Both the position numbers and the translations under genes were made by a program. From assembly GCF_900103215.1 (NCBI RefSeq), contig NZ_FNGV01000005.1, positions 248,001-312,000 on the forward strand: 64,000 bases of DNA, in the 5' to 3' direction. This DNA comes from Kriegella aquimaris (GTDB lineage: Bacteria; Bacteroidota; Bacteroidia; Flavobacteriales; Flavobacteriaceae). Shown here piece after piece: positions 17,637 to 27,387 of the stretch (its first letter is position 1; every line of letters begins with the position of its first letter). The notes under the pieces were generated by a model. The model was not told where the DNA came from and did not search any database. It saw nothing but the letters and a program-made list of their open reading frames with translations.

Positions 17637-18584
17637 TTAATCCTCCGGATTAAAAAGGGTGACTAGGTATTCGTAGTCCAGTATTTGTCCATCCAAAGCA
17701 ACGCTTTTGATTGTTACCAAATACGAAGTGTCGATACTTTCATTGGTCTTAATACCCTTCGGAACCCATACTATGGTCGGGTCGGCGTACGCCAAACTAA
17801 GTTCTTCTAAATTAAGCTCAATTACTTTGCCATTTTCGTCAATCATAGAAACCTGTGCTTGACTAAAATCGGCTCCAGGAATGGAGAATGACCATCTAGG
17901 GAAAACGACGTTACCAGGCACATAGCCAGCGGGAGGCCATGCTATAAACTCGGGCATGTTTGAAGGCTCTTGTCCCGAGTTTCCTACTACCCATATCGCA
18001 TTGGAGCTATTAGTATTGCCGACACCAATTGACCTTAGCCGTGGATATAAAAGCCATCTTCTATGCCCAACAGGGCCATTACTGTCACCAGGCTCGCTAA
18101 TGTATGAATCGATGGCTTCCGCATTTTTGGTCATAGTAAGGTTTGATTTACCTGCGGCTTCGCTACCTTCTTCAGTGAAACAAGACCAACTTGCAGGAGG
18201 AAAGTGATCTAATTTATTATTCGATTTCATCATCAGGGCCGCTTTTTGAGCCTTGGCACTTTGATCAATGTTTTCAGTAACCGTATTTTCCAAGCCTACC
18301 GCCTTTCGGTAATACTGCAATCGTAAAAATATTTTGTTCATTACATCTGTGGGTACCGCACCAGGGTCGCAGGTCGTAGTATTGCCACTCCACTGTGTTT
18401 CTGAACCATTTGTTTTTGAAGCTTTGTAATAGTCTACATAAAGTTCTTTTGCAGCTAGACGCGCGAGATTGTCAGTTTCTATTTCGAGTGGGGTAGTTGA
18501 CAAGTTATCATCTGAACTACATGATGTAAATAAGGTCAGACTAATTATAAGAAAACCAGTACAGGAGTATAGGTCGCGTAGCAT
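17637..18584 (-). CDS. CAP/SCP domain-containing lipoprotein
   Basis: 315 residues with a lipoprotein signal (FTSCSSDD). The middle region is a CAP (cysteine-rich secretory/PR-1) domain: KAQKAALMMKSNNKLDHFPP, a Cys-containing stretch, then GHRRWLLYPRLRSIGVG, which is the usual GHR-x-W/L-x-P signature. The C-terminal 80 residues look like a beta-rich add-on. CAP proteins in bacteria are exported and often of unknown activity (lipid or peptide binding). It ends 73 bp before the amidohydrolase start and upstream of it is a 245-bp gap to the PiT gene with no recognisable feature. Confidence 0.85.
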   Translation of the reverse strand: MLRDLYSCTGFLIISLTLFTSCSSDDNLSTTPLEIETDNLARLAAKELYVDYYKASKTNGSETQWSGNTTTCDPGAVPTDVMNKIFLRLQYYRKAVGLENTVTENIDQSAKAQKAALMMKSNNKLDHFPPASWSCFTEEGSEAAGKSNLTMTKNAEAIDSYISEPGDSNGPVGHRRWLLYPRLRSIGVGNTNSSNAIWVVGNSGQEPSNMPEFIAWPPAGYVPGNVVFPRWSFSIPGADFSQAQVSMIDENGKVIELNLEELSLAYADPTIVWVPKGIKTNESIDTSYLVTIKSVALDGQILDYEYLVTLFNPED

Positions 18585-18829
18585 AAAGATATTTGGATTT
18601 GTTTAGAGATAAACGGGAAAAGTGAAAAAAAGGTATAATCTCTCGACAAACGACAAGTGTATGGCCCGCCACGACCCAAATACAATGGTTTCGGTATTTA
18701 CTTATAGAAGGAACAACGGTATGCGATAGTATAAGGTAATCGGTCTATTTGGAATGTAGGGGCTAGCCTAATCTAGGTTGAAAAATTGTGGCTTCGAAAT
18801 GATACAGAAGCGAATGAGTTACCGTGTGG

Positions 18830-21133
18830 TTAGGAAATTTCTTGTTCCTCTAACCGTGCAGGCTTCACGCGGCTATCATGTTCGCTGTAATACATTTCAA
18901 GTAAATCCATAATCGCGGTCATCAGGTCTTTTGTCTCCAACAATAAAGAAAAATACAAAGTAGTGTTCTTGGGGCTGGATTCTTCTACCCGTGTTCTGAC
19001 CACTTGCTTTTCAATTTTTTGTGAAACAAGGTCAAAAAGCTCTTTTCTCCCACTTAAGATATTACCAATCTGCTCAAAGGAACGTTCATCAAAGGCCTTT
19101 CTGGTCTTTTCAAGAATTTCTTCCAATTTCAAGTCTATTTCCTTTAGTTCCTTGATTTGGTTGTATTTCAGTTTCTTGTGATTGTTGTGTACGTGTTTAT
19201 GGCTGACCTTTCCGATATATTCTAGTGATTGGCTCATGTCTTGCAAAGAGCTTAGAATATTGATATAGAAGTTACTGGCACCAACACTACTTTCATCAAG
19301 GTTTTTTATGAAGTAGAAAATATTGTCGCGAAGATCCTCTATTTCCGCAGCAAGTTTGGCACCTTGCTTTTTGTTCTTTTTCAATAAATCAAGATCATGT
19401 TTTGCCAAGCCATTAATGCTATTGGTATAAAGCTTATTTGTTCTTTTTACCACATTGGCAATGTTGTTGGCGCTTTCTTCAATAACTCCTTGAATAGAAC
19501 TGCTTTCTGCTCTTTGAAGTCTGTCTTCCGCTTTTATTTCCTTGGCTTTTTTATTATAGGAAATGTAATTTCTTGCTAACAACAACACAGCGGCGAACAG
19601 TAGAACGGCAATTGAGGCTCCTTTTCCAAAGCTAATAATAGCCAAAATACTTCCGGCAGCTATAAATGCAATAATGGCGGTACCAAACCAGCCCCCTATA
19701 ACATTAAGTACGCCTGCAACCCTATAAACGGCACTCTCTGCACCCCAGGCCCTGTCTGCTAACGAGGTACCCATGGCTACCATAAAAGTTACATAGGTAG
19801 TTGATAATGGTAATTTATAAGAAGTGGCAATCGAAATCAAGATACCTGCAACCATTAGGTTTACCGCGGCCCTTACCATATCAAAAGCCGGTAGTTCGTG
19901 CACCTTTTCCTTAGAAAGGGCAATAACAGGTTTCTCAAACTGCTTGTCAATTCTTTTTTGAATGGATCCAGGGAATAACGAAGAAACCATTTGTGAAATA
20001 CCGATTGAAAACCTGACCAAACTTCGCGATAAAAAATTTGGTTGAAAGCGCTCTTTGGTATCGCCTTGACTAGATAAGTCTATGGATGTCTTTACAACGC
20101 CTTTGGCTTTGCTCGAAAACCAAAGTGTCAAGACCATGACCATTCCTGCAATGAATAGCAAAAGAGTCGGCGTCGGTACTTTTTCGGCCAATATTTCCAT
20201 GCTAAATTCTGAAGCGGCCACTCCCGAGGCAACCCAAGCTTCGTACGATTGCCAAGCTGCGATAGGTACACCGATAAAGTTTACTAAATCGTTGCCTGCA
20301 AAGGCCAAGGCCAAGGCAAAAGTACCTACACCGATTATCAATTTATAAATATTGACTTTAGCAAAGGTCATTAGAATATAGGAAAGTAGGGACCAAAACA
20401 CAAAGTTCGTGGCACCGATTCCCCATACGTTTTTCTCTAGAAAATCGGCAATGGTCATTCCCCCTATGATGCTTAAGTTTTCTCCGGCGAAAGCAGTACC
20501 CTTAATGCCTTTCATCAGAATAAAATAGGTAATTGCCGCAAGGGCCATACCCCCAAAAAGAGCACTTATCCAACTGGATTTTCTCTCGAACTTAAAGGAA
20601 AGTAAGAGCCTCGAAAACCATTGGACCAGAGCACCAATGGAAAAGGCTATGACTACTGACAATAGAATGCCTAGAATAATTTCGGTCGCTTTTGATGTAT
20701 TGATGTAGTTGACAACTTCATAAAAATTACCGCCCTCAGCAGCTATTTTAATTAGCGCCATGGCAACCGCTGCCCCCAATAGTTCAAAAACAATGGAAAC
20801 GGTAGTCGATGTCGGCATACCCAATGTGTTGAAGAAATCAAGTAACAAAATATCGGTAATCATCACCGCCATAAAAATGAACATGATGTCTTCAAAATTG
20901 AACATTCTCGGATTGAAAATTCCTTTTCGGGCAACTTCCATCATTCCACTGGAAAAAATTGCACCGAGGGCTATCCCGATACTTGCCACGATCATAATGG
21001 ATCTGAACGAAATTGCTTTGGAACCTATCGCAGAATTCAAAAAGTTTACAGCGTCATTGCTAACGCCGACAACTAAATCTGCAATGGCCAATGCAACCAA
21101 AGCAATTATCATTAACAAATAAATATTATCCAT
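18830..21133 (-). CDS. Inorganic phosphate transporter (PiT family) with C-terminal PhoU-like domain
   Basis: 767 residues. The N-terminal two thirds has about a dozen membrane segments and the PiT signature GVSNDAVNFLNSAIGSKA (residues 23-40), with a second copy of the fold near FAGNDLVNFIGVPIA. The last about 230 residues are soluble, charged and alpha-helical (KKAKEIKAEDRLQ onwards) and resemble a PhoU-like domain, a fusion common in Bacteroidota. The protein should bring phosphate in with protons or sodium. It follows the porin gene at 21232-22464 on the same strand with a 98-bp gap, so porin and transporter probably work together to take phosphate across both membranes. Confidence 0.92.
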   Translation of the reverse strand: MDNIYLLMIIALVALAIADLVVGVSNDAVNFLNSAIGSKAISFRSIMIVASIGIALGAIFSSGMMEVARKGIFNPRMFNFEDIMFIFMAVMITDILLLDFFNTLGMPTSTTVSIVFELLGAAVAMALIKIAAEGGNFYEVVNYINTSKATEIILGILLSVVIAFSIGALVQWFSRLLLSFKFERKSSWISALFGGMALAAITYFILMKGIKGTAFAGENLSIIGGMTIADFLEKNVWGIGATNFVFWSLLSYILMTFAKVNIYKLIIGVGTFALALAFAGNDLVNFIGVPIAAWQSYEAWVASGVAASEFSMEILAEKVPTPTLLLFIAGMVMVLTLWFSSKAKGVVKTSIDLSSQGDTKERFQPNFLSRSLVRFSIGISQMVSSLFPGSIQKRIDKQFEKPVIALSKEKVHELPAFDMVRAAVNLMVAGILISIATSYKLPLSTTYVTFMVAMGTSLADRAWGAESAVYRVAGVLNVIGGWFGTAIIAFIAAGSILAIISFGKGASIAVLLFAAVLLLARNYISYNKKAKEIKAEDRLQRAESSSIQGVIEESANNIANVVKRTNKLYTNSINGLAKHDLDLLKKNKKQGAKLAAEIEDLRDNIFYFIKNLDESSVGASNFYINILSSLQDMSQSLEYIGKVSHKHVHNNHKKLKYNQIKELKEIDLKLEEILEKTRKAFDERSFEQIGNILSGRKELFDLVSQKIEKQVVRTRVEESSPKNTTLYFSLLLETKDLMTAIMDLLEMYYSEHDSRVKPARLEEQEIS

Positions 21134-21231
21134 AATATTCCTTAAAAATCAATTTGCAAATATCTATAGTAGAATTGTTTACAATGTTATGTAAAGGTTA
21201 TATTTTTATTTTGGATGATGGGCCTATTCAT

Positions 21232-22464
21232 CTAAAAATGTAACTCGACCTGAAGGCGGCACAAAATTTGATCTTGTTCATTGCTTACCGCAAGATAGCT
21301 CATGTCGGTCTGTACTTTTAATTTATGACCAACTATATATTTTGAAAGTCCAATGGTATATTGGTTTTCAAGGTTTCTTCCCGTAATGATTTTATCAATG
21401 TCAATGCTGGTAAACCTGCCGGAAACCTCCCAATTACTAGGAAAAAGATAGCCAGTCTGTAGATTCAATCCATTTCCGACCCACACTACTTCACCTGTTT
21501 CCGTTCCATCGGAATTTTTTGCAATGGGATCGTTAGCACTTCTGTAGGCATATTCGCCCATCAACGAAAAACCATTGTATTTGAACATAGCATCTATAAA
21601 AACGGTACTGATGTTGGTCTGGTAGAACCCAATGTCATTGATCATATACGAACCTTGATTACTCCTGGTCTTGACCGCATTTTGGTTGCTGTCATAGCTT
21701 CCGGCTAACATCAATTTGGGCTTTTGTTCCCTTTTCAGGTCCCCGCCACTGTATTCCCCATTATTTTCAAATTCCCCCAGCGGAAAGAGTTCCACCCTTG
21801 CTGTATAATGGTGGCCTCCTAGATTTTCTGATGTGACATTTCTTCCTTCACCTTTAGCAATGGATAGTTTCTCACGCACCATGAAAGTATCGGTCAGGTT
21901 GAAATGATGCCATAATTGAATTCCCATTTCACGGTCTATGGTAAATCGACGGTTCAATAAAGAACGGTCTACTTGTTGCAAATTTCCAGAAGAAATTAAC
22001 CGTTCCATATTACCGGGTAATTTGGATTGTCCTAGCCTAACTTCGAAGTTTTTATAAAAATTCCACATTATAACCGCATCCAAAATGTATCTGGGTGCAT
22101 TGCTGGTATATTCCGAAGCCCCTGAAATGTCTCGATTAGAGAGGCCAAGTTCTATTTTGTATTTTAGTTTTGGAGAATAGGCAAAACCATCGAATTTTAA
22201 CCGAGCCCTTCGTATCAAGGTGTTCGACGTTGGGTTTATAAGTCCGCCATTGGGGCCTTTTTCCCAGCTAGCAGTGGATAATAATTGCATGCGAGTCGCA
22301 ATTTTCATACTCCAAGTACTGTCTTGCCCTATTAAGTTTAAAATACCCTTTCCAAACTTAGGGGCGGGATTCTCCTGAGAATAGGAAATGAAACAAGAAA
22401 GTAAAAGAAACGATAAAGGAAGGTATCTCAGTTTTACCAAGGATATCGTTTTGTGAACGTTCAT
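21232..22464 (-). CDS. Phosphate-selective porin (OprO/OprP family)
   Basis: 410 residues with a signal peptide (cleavage near SYSQE) and a C-terminal Phe as in outer-membrane barrels (LQVELHF). Alternating beta-strand pattern with the motifs RRARLKFDGFAYSPKLKYKIE and RFTIDREMGIQLWH typical of the OprO/P porin family in Bacteroidota. A trimeric barrel for anion uptake is expected. Its position directly upstream of the PiT gene supports phosphate as substrate. The gap upstream to the divergent dgt gene is 153 bp and probably holds both promoters. Confidence 0.87.
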   Translation of the reverse strand: MNVHKTISLVKLRYLPLSFLLLSCFISYSQENPAPKFGKGILNLIGQDSTWSMKIATRMQLLSTASWEKGPNGGLINPTSNTLIRRARLKFDGFAYSPKLKYKIELGLSNRDISGASEYTSNAPRYILDAVIMWNFYKNFEVRLGQSKLPGNMERLISSGNLQQVDRSLLNRRFTIDREMGIQLWHHFNLTDTFMVREKLSIAKGEGRNVTSENLGGHHYTARVELFPLGEFENNGEYSGGDLKREQKPKLMLAGSYDSNQNAVKTRSNQGSYMINDIGFYQTNISTVFIDAMFKYNGFSLMGEYAYRSANDPIAKNSDGTETGEVVWVGNGLNLQTGYLFPSNWEVSGRFTSIDIDKIITGRNLENQYTIGLSKYIVGHKLKVQTDMSYLAVSNEQDQILCRLQVELHF

Positions 22465-22617
22465 GAATACAGCAATGTTAAGTTAATGTTTAGAAAAAGT
22501 TATTTCAAAAGTAATGATATCGAAGATACCGATTGTATTTCACGTATTATGTTTTCGATTTTGAAGGTTTCTTTTCTGAAATAGGGTAATGGTGTATCTT
22601 GCGGCAAATTAGATTCG

Positions 22618-23964
22618 ATGATGAACTGGGAACAGCTTCTATCGCTCAAACGAGATGGCGATACCCATAAGCGATTGCGAAAGGAACAAGACGAAACCCG
22701 TTTGGGGTTTGAAGTAGACTATGACCGAATTATATTTTCTTCGGCTTTTAGAAGTCTTCAAGACAAGACTCAGGTTATTCCGCTATCAAAGACCGATTTT
22801 GTTCATACCCGATTGACCCATAGCCTTGAAGTTTCTGTAGTAGGGCGTAGTTTAGGTAGAATTGCCGGTAAAAGAATATTGGAAAAACATCCCTATTTAA
22901 AGGAGATGCATGGATATCAATTCAATGATTTTGGAGCGATTGTGGCTGCGGCGGCCCTTGCGCATGACATAGGTAATCCGCCTTTTGGTCATAGTGGGGA
23001 AAAGGCTATTGGGGAATATTTTAAAAACGGAAGTGGACAACAGTTCAGGTCGAACTTAACGGAAAAGGAATACCAAGACCTCGTCGATTTTGAGGGAAAC
23101 GCGAATGGTTATAAATTAATGGCCGAATCGCGCGAAGGGGTTTCCGGAGGGTTAAGACTGAGTTATGCCACTTTGGGCGCTTTTATGAAATATCCAAAAG
23201 AATCACTTCCTAAGAAACCGACAAACCATATTGCAGATAAAAAATTCGGATTTTTTCAGTCGGATAAATCATCTTTTCAATCTATTGCGAAAGATTTGGG
23301 GTTATTACAGCGGGGATCGGGAGAAGCTGTCTCTTATTGTAGACACCCTTTAACATATTTGGTCGAAGCTGCCGATGATATTTGTTATACAATTATAGAC
23401 TTTGAAGACGGCATCAATCTCGGTTTGATTTCTGAAGATTTTGCTCTTGAATACCTTATTAAACTGGTCAAAGACACTATCAACACCAAAAAGTATAATG
23501 CGCTTGCCTATAAAGAAGACCGACTAAGTTATTTGCGGGCACTGGCTATCAACACGCTTATAAATGATGCTGTGAGGGTCTTTATGGAGAACGAAGATAA
23601 AATACTCAACGGTATGTTCTCGGTTTCTTTGCTAGATAAGAGCATGTATACTGCACAGATAGATGACATTATTGCCTTAAGTGTAGAGAAGGTTTATCAG
23701 TCTCAGGAAGTTATAGAAAAGGAGATTGCGGGCTATAAGATTATCTCCGATATTTTAGATGTGTATACCGATGCCTTGGTACGAGAGAAAAATTCTGATG
23801 CGTCGAATTACAATAAATTGATGCTTCGAACCTTACCTGAGTTTTACCGAAGAACGAATGTGTCGCTTTATCAAATTCTTTTGAATACGTGTTGCTATGT
23901 CGCCAGCCTTTCCGATGGTGCCGCTATTTTATTACATAAAAAAATAAAAGGGATAGAGATTTAA
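22618..23964 (+). CDS. dgt: Deoxyguanosinetriphosphate triphosphohydrolase
   Basis: 448 residues. Hydrolyses dGTP (or other dNTPs) to the nucleoside and triphosphate. HD-domain metal ligands are visible: HTRLTHSLEV (first His), AHDIGNPPFGHSGE (HD pair) and later YLVEAADDICY (last Asp). The N-terminal FSSAFRSLQDKTQV is also typical. Two ATGs are adjacent; the first is used here. Length matches the bacterial Dgt type. Its neighbours are divergent (porin) and convergent (DUF3078), so it is monocistronic. Confidence 0.94.
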   Translation: MMNWEQLLSLKRDGDTHKRLRKEQDETRLGFEVDYDRIIFSSAFRSLQDKTQVIPLSKTDFVHTRLTHSLEVSVVGRSLGRIAGKRILEKHPYLKEMHGYQFNDFGAIVAAAALAHDIGNPPFGHSGEKAIGEYFKNGSGQQFRSNLTEKEYQDLVDFEGNANGYKLMAESREGVSGGLRLSYATLGAFMKYPKESLPKKPTNHIADKKFGFFQSDKSSFQSIAKDLGLLQRGSGEAVSYCRHPLTYLVEAADDICYTIIDFEDGINLGLISEDFALEYLIKLVKDTINTKKYNALAYKEDRLSYLRALAINTLINDAVRVFMENEDKILNGMFSVSLLDKSMYTAQIDDIIALSVEKVYQSQEVIEKEIAGYKIISDILDVYTDALVREKNSDASNYNKLMLRTLPEFYRRTNVSLYQILLNTCCYVASLSDGAAILLHKKIKGIEI

Positions 23965-24020
23965 TAATAAATAGCTTAGTGGTGGTTTTTAAGATTTAGA
24001 GTGTTTCTTACAATTTCGTC

Positions 24021-25130
24021 TTAAAAATCGTAGGTTATCCCGACACCCAATAATTGTTTAAATTGTAGACGCGGTCTACCGGGGTTTGTGACAATACCAT
24101 TGGCATCGACCTGCTCATCGAATAGAATATCATCATCGTAAATAAGGTGGGTTCCTATTGTGGTGAGAATATTTTTATTGACCCTGAGACTGACATTTAA
24201 TTCCCAATCCACATCGATATTTCCGAATTTTCTCAAATAGTCGGTGTAGAGGCTCGCTCTTGACTTTAGGCCTACATTATCCATCAATTTTGTTTCCCAA
24301 GTATTTGTGACCAAAAAACCAAATTCAAGGAAAACATTCTCGCCCGGGGTTATTACATTGCCATCTGCGTCGAGTATTGCTCTTTGTACACCAAAAGCAC
24401 CCTTGTCAGCTAAATTTTGGTCCATTACAAAAGTGGCCTTTTGGGTTATGGGCGAAATGTATAGGTTGAATTTTTGATCCTTCGTGATATACGAAGTACC
24501 CGCACCTAGAAAGGAATAGCCAGGTGCCATGAACCGTGATTTGGGCGTTGTTCTGTCAGGATATTTGTAACCGTTCGAGAATTGTGTATTAAAATTGGCC
24601 TTTACCGAGTAATACCAATTACTAATGGTGTCTCTTTGGTAGCCGAATGTAGAGCTAAAACGTAAGGCGTCATCGGTCTTTCGCAGTTTTTGATTGTCTT
24701 GTAGGTTCAGCCCATATCGCATCTCCATATTATTGTCCCACTGTATATAACGAAATTTGTAGTTTCTTTCAAAACGTACATTTCCCAAGGCGGTTACAGA
24801 ATTGTTTCCCCCGGCATTCCAATTGACAAAGGCTACTTCGCTAAAATTTATGCCAAATTTGTTGATGTTCGTCCAAAATGAGGGAACCCTGAATCGTTTA
24901 TAAGGCTTGTTCAAAGCCTTGGTTTGCTTAAATGAAATAACCGGGTTGGTTAGATTGGCGCCTCTTGGAATATTCTTAATCCTTTCCTGGGTCTTGCGTA
25001 TTACGATTGTATCAATGGCAGTTGTATCAATAGGCGTTTCGGTCGGAATGGTATCTTGAGCTGATATCGCAGAAATCCAAAAAATTAAGATGAAAGTAAA
25101 AAGAACTTTTGTAAGCAGACTATTTTGCAT
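24021..25130 (-). CDS. DUF3078 domain-containing outer-membrane protein
   Basis: 369 residues with a signal peptide (cleavage near ISAQD) and a short Thr/Pro-rich stretch, then a predicted beta barrel ending in Phe (GVGITYDF). The region FWTNINKFGINFSEVAFVNWNAGGNNS is the DUF3078 hallmark. The function of the family is unknown; members are conserved in Bacteroidetes and frequently follow dxs, as here. Its start lies inside the dxs gene (11-bp overlap), so the pair is translationally coupled, which suggests a link with isoprenoid or envelope synthesis. Confidence 0.85.
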   Translation of the reverse strand: MQNSLLTKVLFTFILIFWISAISAQDTIPTETPIDTTAIDTIVIRKTQERIKNIPRGANLTNPVISFKQTKALNKPYKRFRVPSFWTNINKFGINFSEVAFVNWNAGGNNSVTALGNVRFERNYKFRYIQWDNNMEMRYGLNLQDNQKLRKTDDALRFSSTFGYQRDTISNWYYSVKANFNTQFSNGYKYPDRTTPKSRFMAPGYSFLGAGTSYITKDQKFNLYISPITQKATFVMDQNLADKGAFGVQRAILDADGNVITPGENVFLEFGFLVTNTWETKLMDNVGLKSRASLYTDYLRKFGNIDVDWELNVSLRVNKNILTTIGTHLIYDDDILFDEQVDANGIVTNPGRPRLQFKQLLGVGITYDF

Positions 25131-26892
25131 TTAATAAGGTATTGATGTGATTCTTGATTGATATGGCGTCGATTTTGGCAATGCGTTGAAGTTCAGTTGT
25201 AGTGCCTTGTTCAAGGAAATTATCTGAAATACCCAAAACGGATATTTTGTTGGTATATGCCCTAATATTGGCGAACTCAAGTATGGCACTTCCAAAACCC
25301 CCTATTTTGCAGCCATCTTCAAGGGTAACGATATGCTGATAATTATTGAATATGTATGTAAGCATTTTTTGGTCTAGTGGTTTTATAAAGCGCATATTGT
25401 AATGTCCTATAGATTCCTTTTCAGGAAGACCGGCAATCACCTCACTAGCGATATTGCCTATATGGCCGATGGAAAGCACCGCAATTTTCGTTCCTTTTTT
25501 TAATTCTTGAGCAATTCCTATTGACATTTTTTTGAACGGTAGCTGCCAATTCGTAAGAACTCCGGATCCTCTAGGATAGCGAATAGCTATAGGGTGGGGT
25601 AAGCCCAATTGGGCCGTATACATCACGTTTCGCAATTCTTCTTCGTTCATCGGGGCAAAAATAATGAGGTTTGGAATACAACGCAAATAGGCTATATCAA
25701 ACAATCCGTGATGTGTAGGTCCATCTTGTCCGACAATACCAGCACGGTCCAAACAAAAAATAACGGGAATATTCTGCAACGCTACATCATGAATCACCTG
25801 ATCATAGGCACGTTGCAAGAAAGTGGAATAAATATTGCAAAAAGGAATAAGCCCTTCAGCTGCCATTCCTGCCGCCAAAGTTACGGCATGTTGTTCCGCA
25901 ATGCCTACATCAAAGGCCCTATCTGGCATTTGGTCCATCATAAATTTTAATGAGCTTCCCGATGGCATGGCTGGTGTGATACCGACGATTCTGTCATTTT
26001 GTTTTGCGAGTTCTACAATGGTATGCCCAAAAACGTCTTGATATTTTGGAGGTTGTTTTGATAACTTTTTTTTATGAATTTCTCCTGTAAGCCGATCAAA
26101 TTTGCCTGGGGCATGATAAATGACCTGATTTTCCTCCGCTTTTTTTAACCCTTTGCCTTTGGTGGTTATTATATGTAAAAGCTTAGGTCCTTTAACATTT
26201 TTTAACCGTTTCAGTTCAGGCAACAGTACGTTCAAATCATGGCCGTCGATGGGCCCCGTATAATCAAAATTGAGGCATTCAAAAATGTTCTCGTCTTTGG
26301 CGGTACCTTTTTTTACATTGGTAAGATACTTCTTTAGCGCTCCTACGCTCGGGTCGATGCCAATTGCGTTGTCGTTCAGTATTATAAGTAGGTTGGTATC
26401 TGCTACACCCGCATGATTAAGGCCCTCGAACGCCATTCCACTGGCAATGGAAGCATCACCAATGACGGCAATATGTTGTATGCTATCTTCTTTTTTTAAT
26501 TTTGAAGCCATGGCCATACCTAATAGCGCGGAAATGGAAGTAGAGCTATGACCTGTACCGAAGGCATCATAAATGCTCTCGCTGCGTTTTGGAAAACCGC
26601 TGATGCCACCCAACTGTCTGTTGGTTTCAAAAATTTCTTTGCGGCCGGTCAATATTTTATGCCCATAGGCTTGATGGCCAACATCCCAAATCAACTTATC
26701 TATTGGTGTGTCGAAAATATAGTGAATTGCTATGGTAAGTTCGACCACGCCGAGACTAGCGCCAAGATGGCCTTCTTTGGTAGCTACAATATCAATGATG
26801 AATTCTCTAAGTTCTTGGGCGAGTTCAGGCAGTTCGCTTGGCGACAACTTGCGAAGGTCTTTTGGTGAATCGATGTTGGATAACAAGCTCAT
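25120..26892 (-). CDS. dxs: 1-deoxy-D-xylulose-5-phosphate synthase
   Basis: 590 residues. Condenses pyruvate and glyceraldehyde 3-phosphate using thiamine diphosphate: the first step of the MEP isoprenoid pathway. The N-terminal domain has WDVGHQAYGHKILTGR and the cofactor region GDASIASGMAFEGLN with the NDNAIGI Asn. The transketolase pyrimidine domain has GQDGPTHHG. The usual GDG is GDA here. A TAAATTTG -7 box on the minus strand is at 26903-26910, only 11 bp from the start codon. It overlaps the downstream DUF3078 gene by 11 bp. Confidence 0.95.
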   Translation of the reverse strand: MSLLSNIDSPKDLRKLSPSELPELAQELREFIIDIVATKEGHLGASLGVVELTIAIHYIFDTPIDKLIWDVGHQAYGHKILTGRKEIFETNRQLGGISGFPKRSESIYDAFGTGHSSTSISALLGMAMASKLKKEDSIQHIAVIGDASIASGMAFEGLNHAGVADTNLLIILNDNAIGIDPSVGALKKYLTNVKKGTAKDENIFECLNFDYTGPIDGHDLNVLLPELKRLKNVKGPKLLHIITTKGKGLKKAEENQVIYHAPGKFDRLTGEIHKKKLSKQPPKYQDVFGHTIVELAKQNDRIVGITPAMPSGSSLKFMMDQMPDRAFDVGIAEQHAVTLAAGMAAEGLIPFCNIYSTFLQRAYDQVIHDVALQNIPVIFCLDRAGIVGQDGPTHHGLFDIAYLRCIPNLIIFAPMNEEELRNVMYTAQLGLPHPIAIRYPRGSGVLTNWQLPFKKMSIGIAQELKKGTKIAVLSIGHIGNIASEVIAGLPEKESIGHYNMRFIKPLDQKMLTYIFNNYQHIVTLEDGCKIGGFGSAILEFANIRAYTNKISVLGISDNFLEQGTTTELQRIAKIDAISIKNHINTLLNAK

Positions 26893-27387
26893 GGTTGAAC
26901 GACAAATTTAAGACCAATTGACAATTAACTAGTCACTGAGTCCGATAATTATATATTTTATCTTTTTTAGGCTGGCATTATTTTGATAATAGCCTAATTT
27001 TCATGAACTTGTAAGGGACCAAATTAACCACATCAATACTTTATGATTCCCCCATACACGGAGACCAAACTTTTTTTTGACAAATATCTTACCGCTGTAA
27101 CGACCGCCACCCAGGTTGATGGCTATTCATCAAATTTTTATGCCCCGAAGAATCTGTTGTGTTGCGAATTGCTTCAAAGTAACAACTGGTCTAAGCTTGG
27201 TATCAATGTTAATCTGATTTTAAATTTTTTATCATTGTATGAAAGATTTTCATTGGGACGCTTGCCCAAATTTTTAAAGGCGATTAAGACGATAGTGGTT
27301 TACGACTACACTCAAAATAGTACCCTTGTTATAAGATTTTAAAGCAATTTAAGTATCTTGGAATGCGAGGGGTAATACAAAAAAAGG
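26893..27387. other. Gene-poor interval with one doubtful ORF
   Basis: Between the divergent dxs and PAS-LuxR genes. It holds the dxs promoter at its left end. An open frame of 99 codons on the plus strand (27043-27342, starting MIPPYTETKLFFDKY) shows no recognisable domain, signal or homology and no clear promoter. It could be a small hypothetical gene or chance; I lean to chance. Nothing else is evident. Confidence 0.4.

Noticed and set aside
18830-21133. PiT-PhoU fusion as a novel fusion
   Set aside because: Long PiT proteins with a PhoU-like tail are usual in Bacteroidota.
25120-26892. DXS cofactor motif GDA instead of GDG
   Set aside because: The surrounding motif and the Asn partner are intact and I believe this variant is common in Bacteroidota, so it is not a sign of loss of function.
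27043-27342. 99-codon open frame upstream of the PAS-LuxR gene
   Set aside because: No signal peptide, domain or family resemblance, no promoter box and odd composition; kept only as a note in the interval entry.
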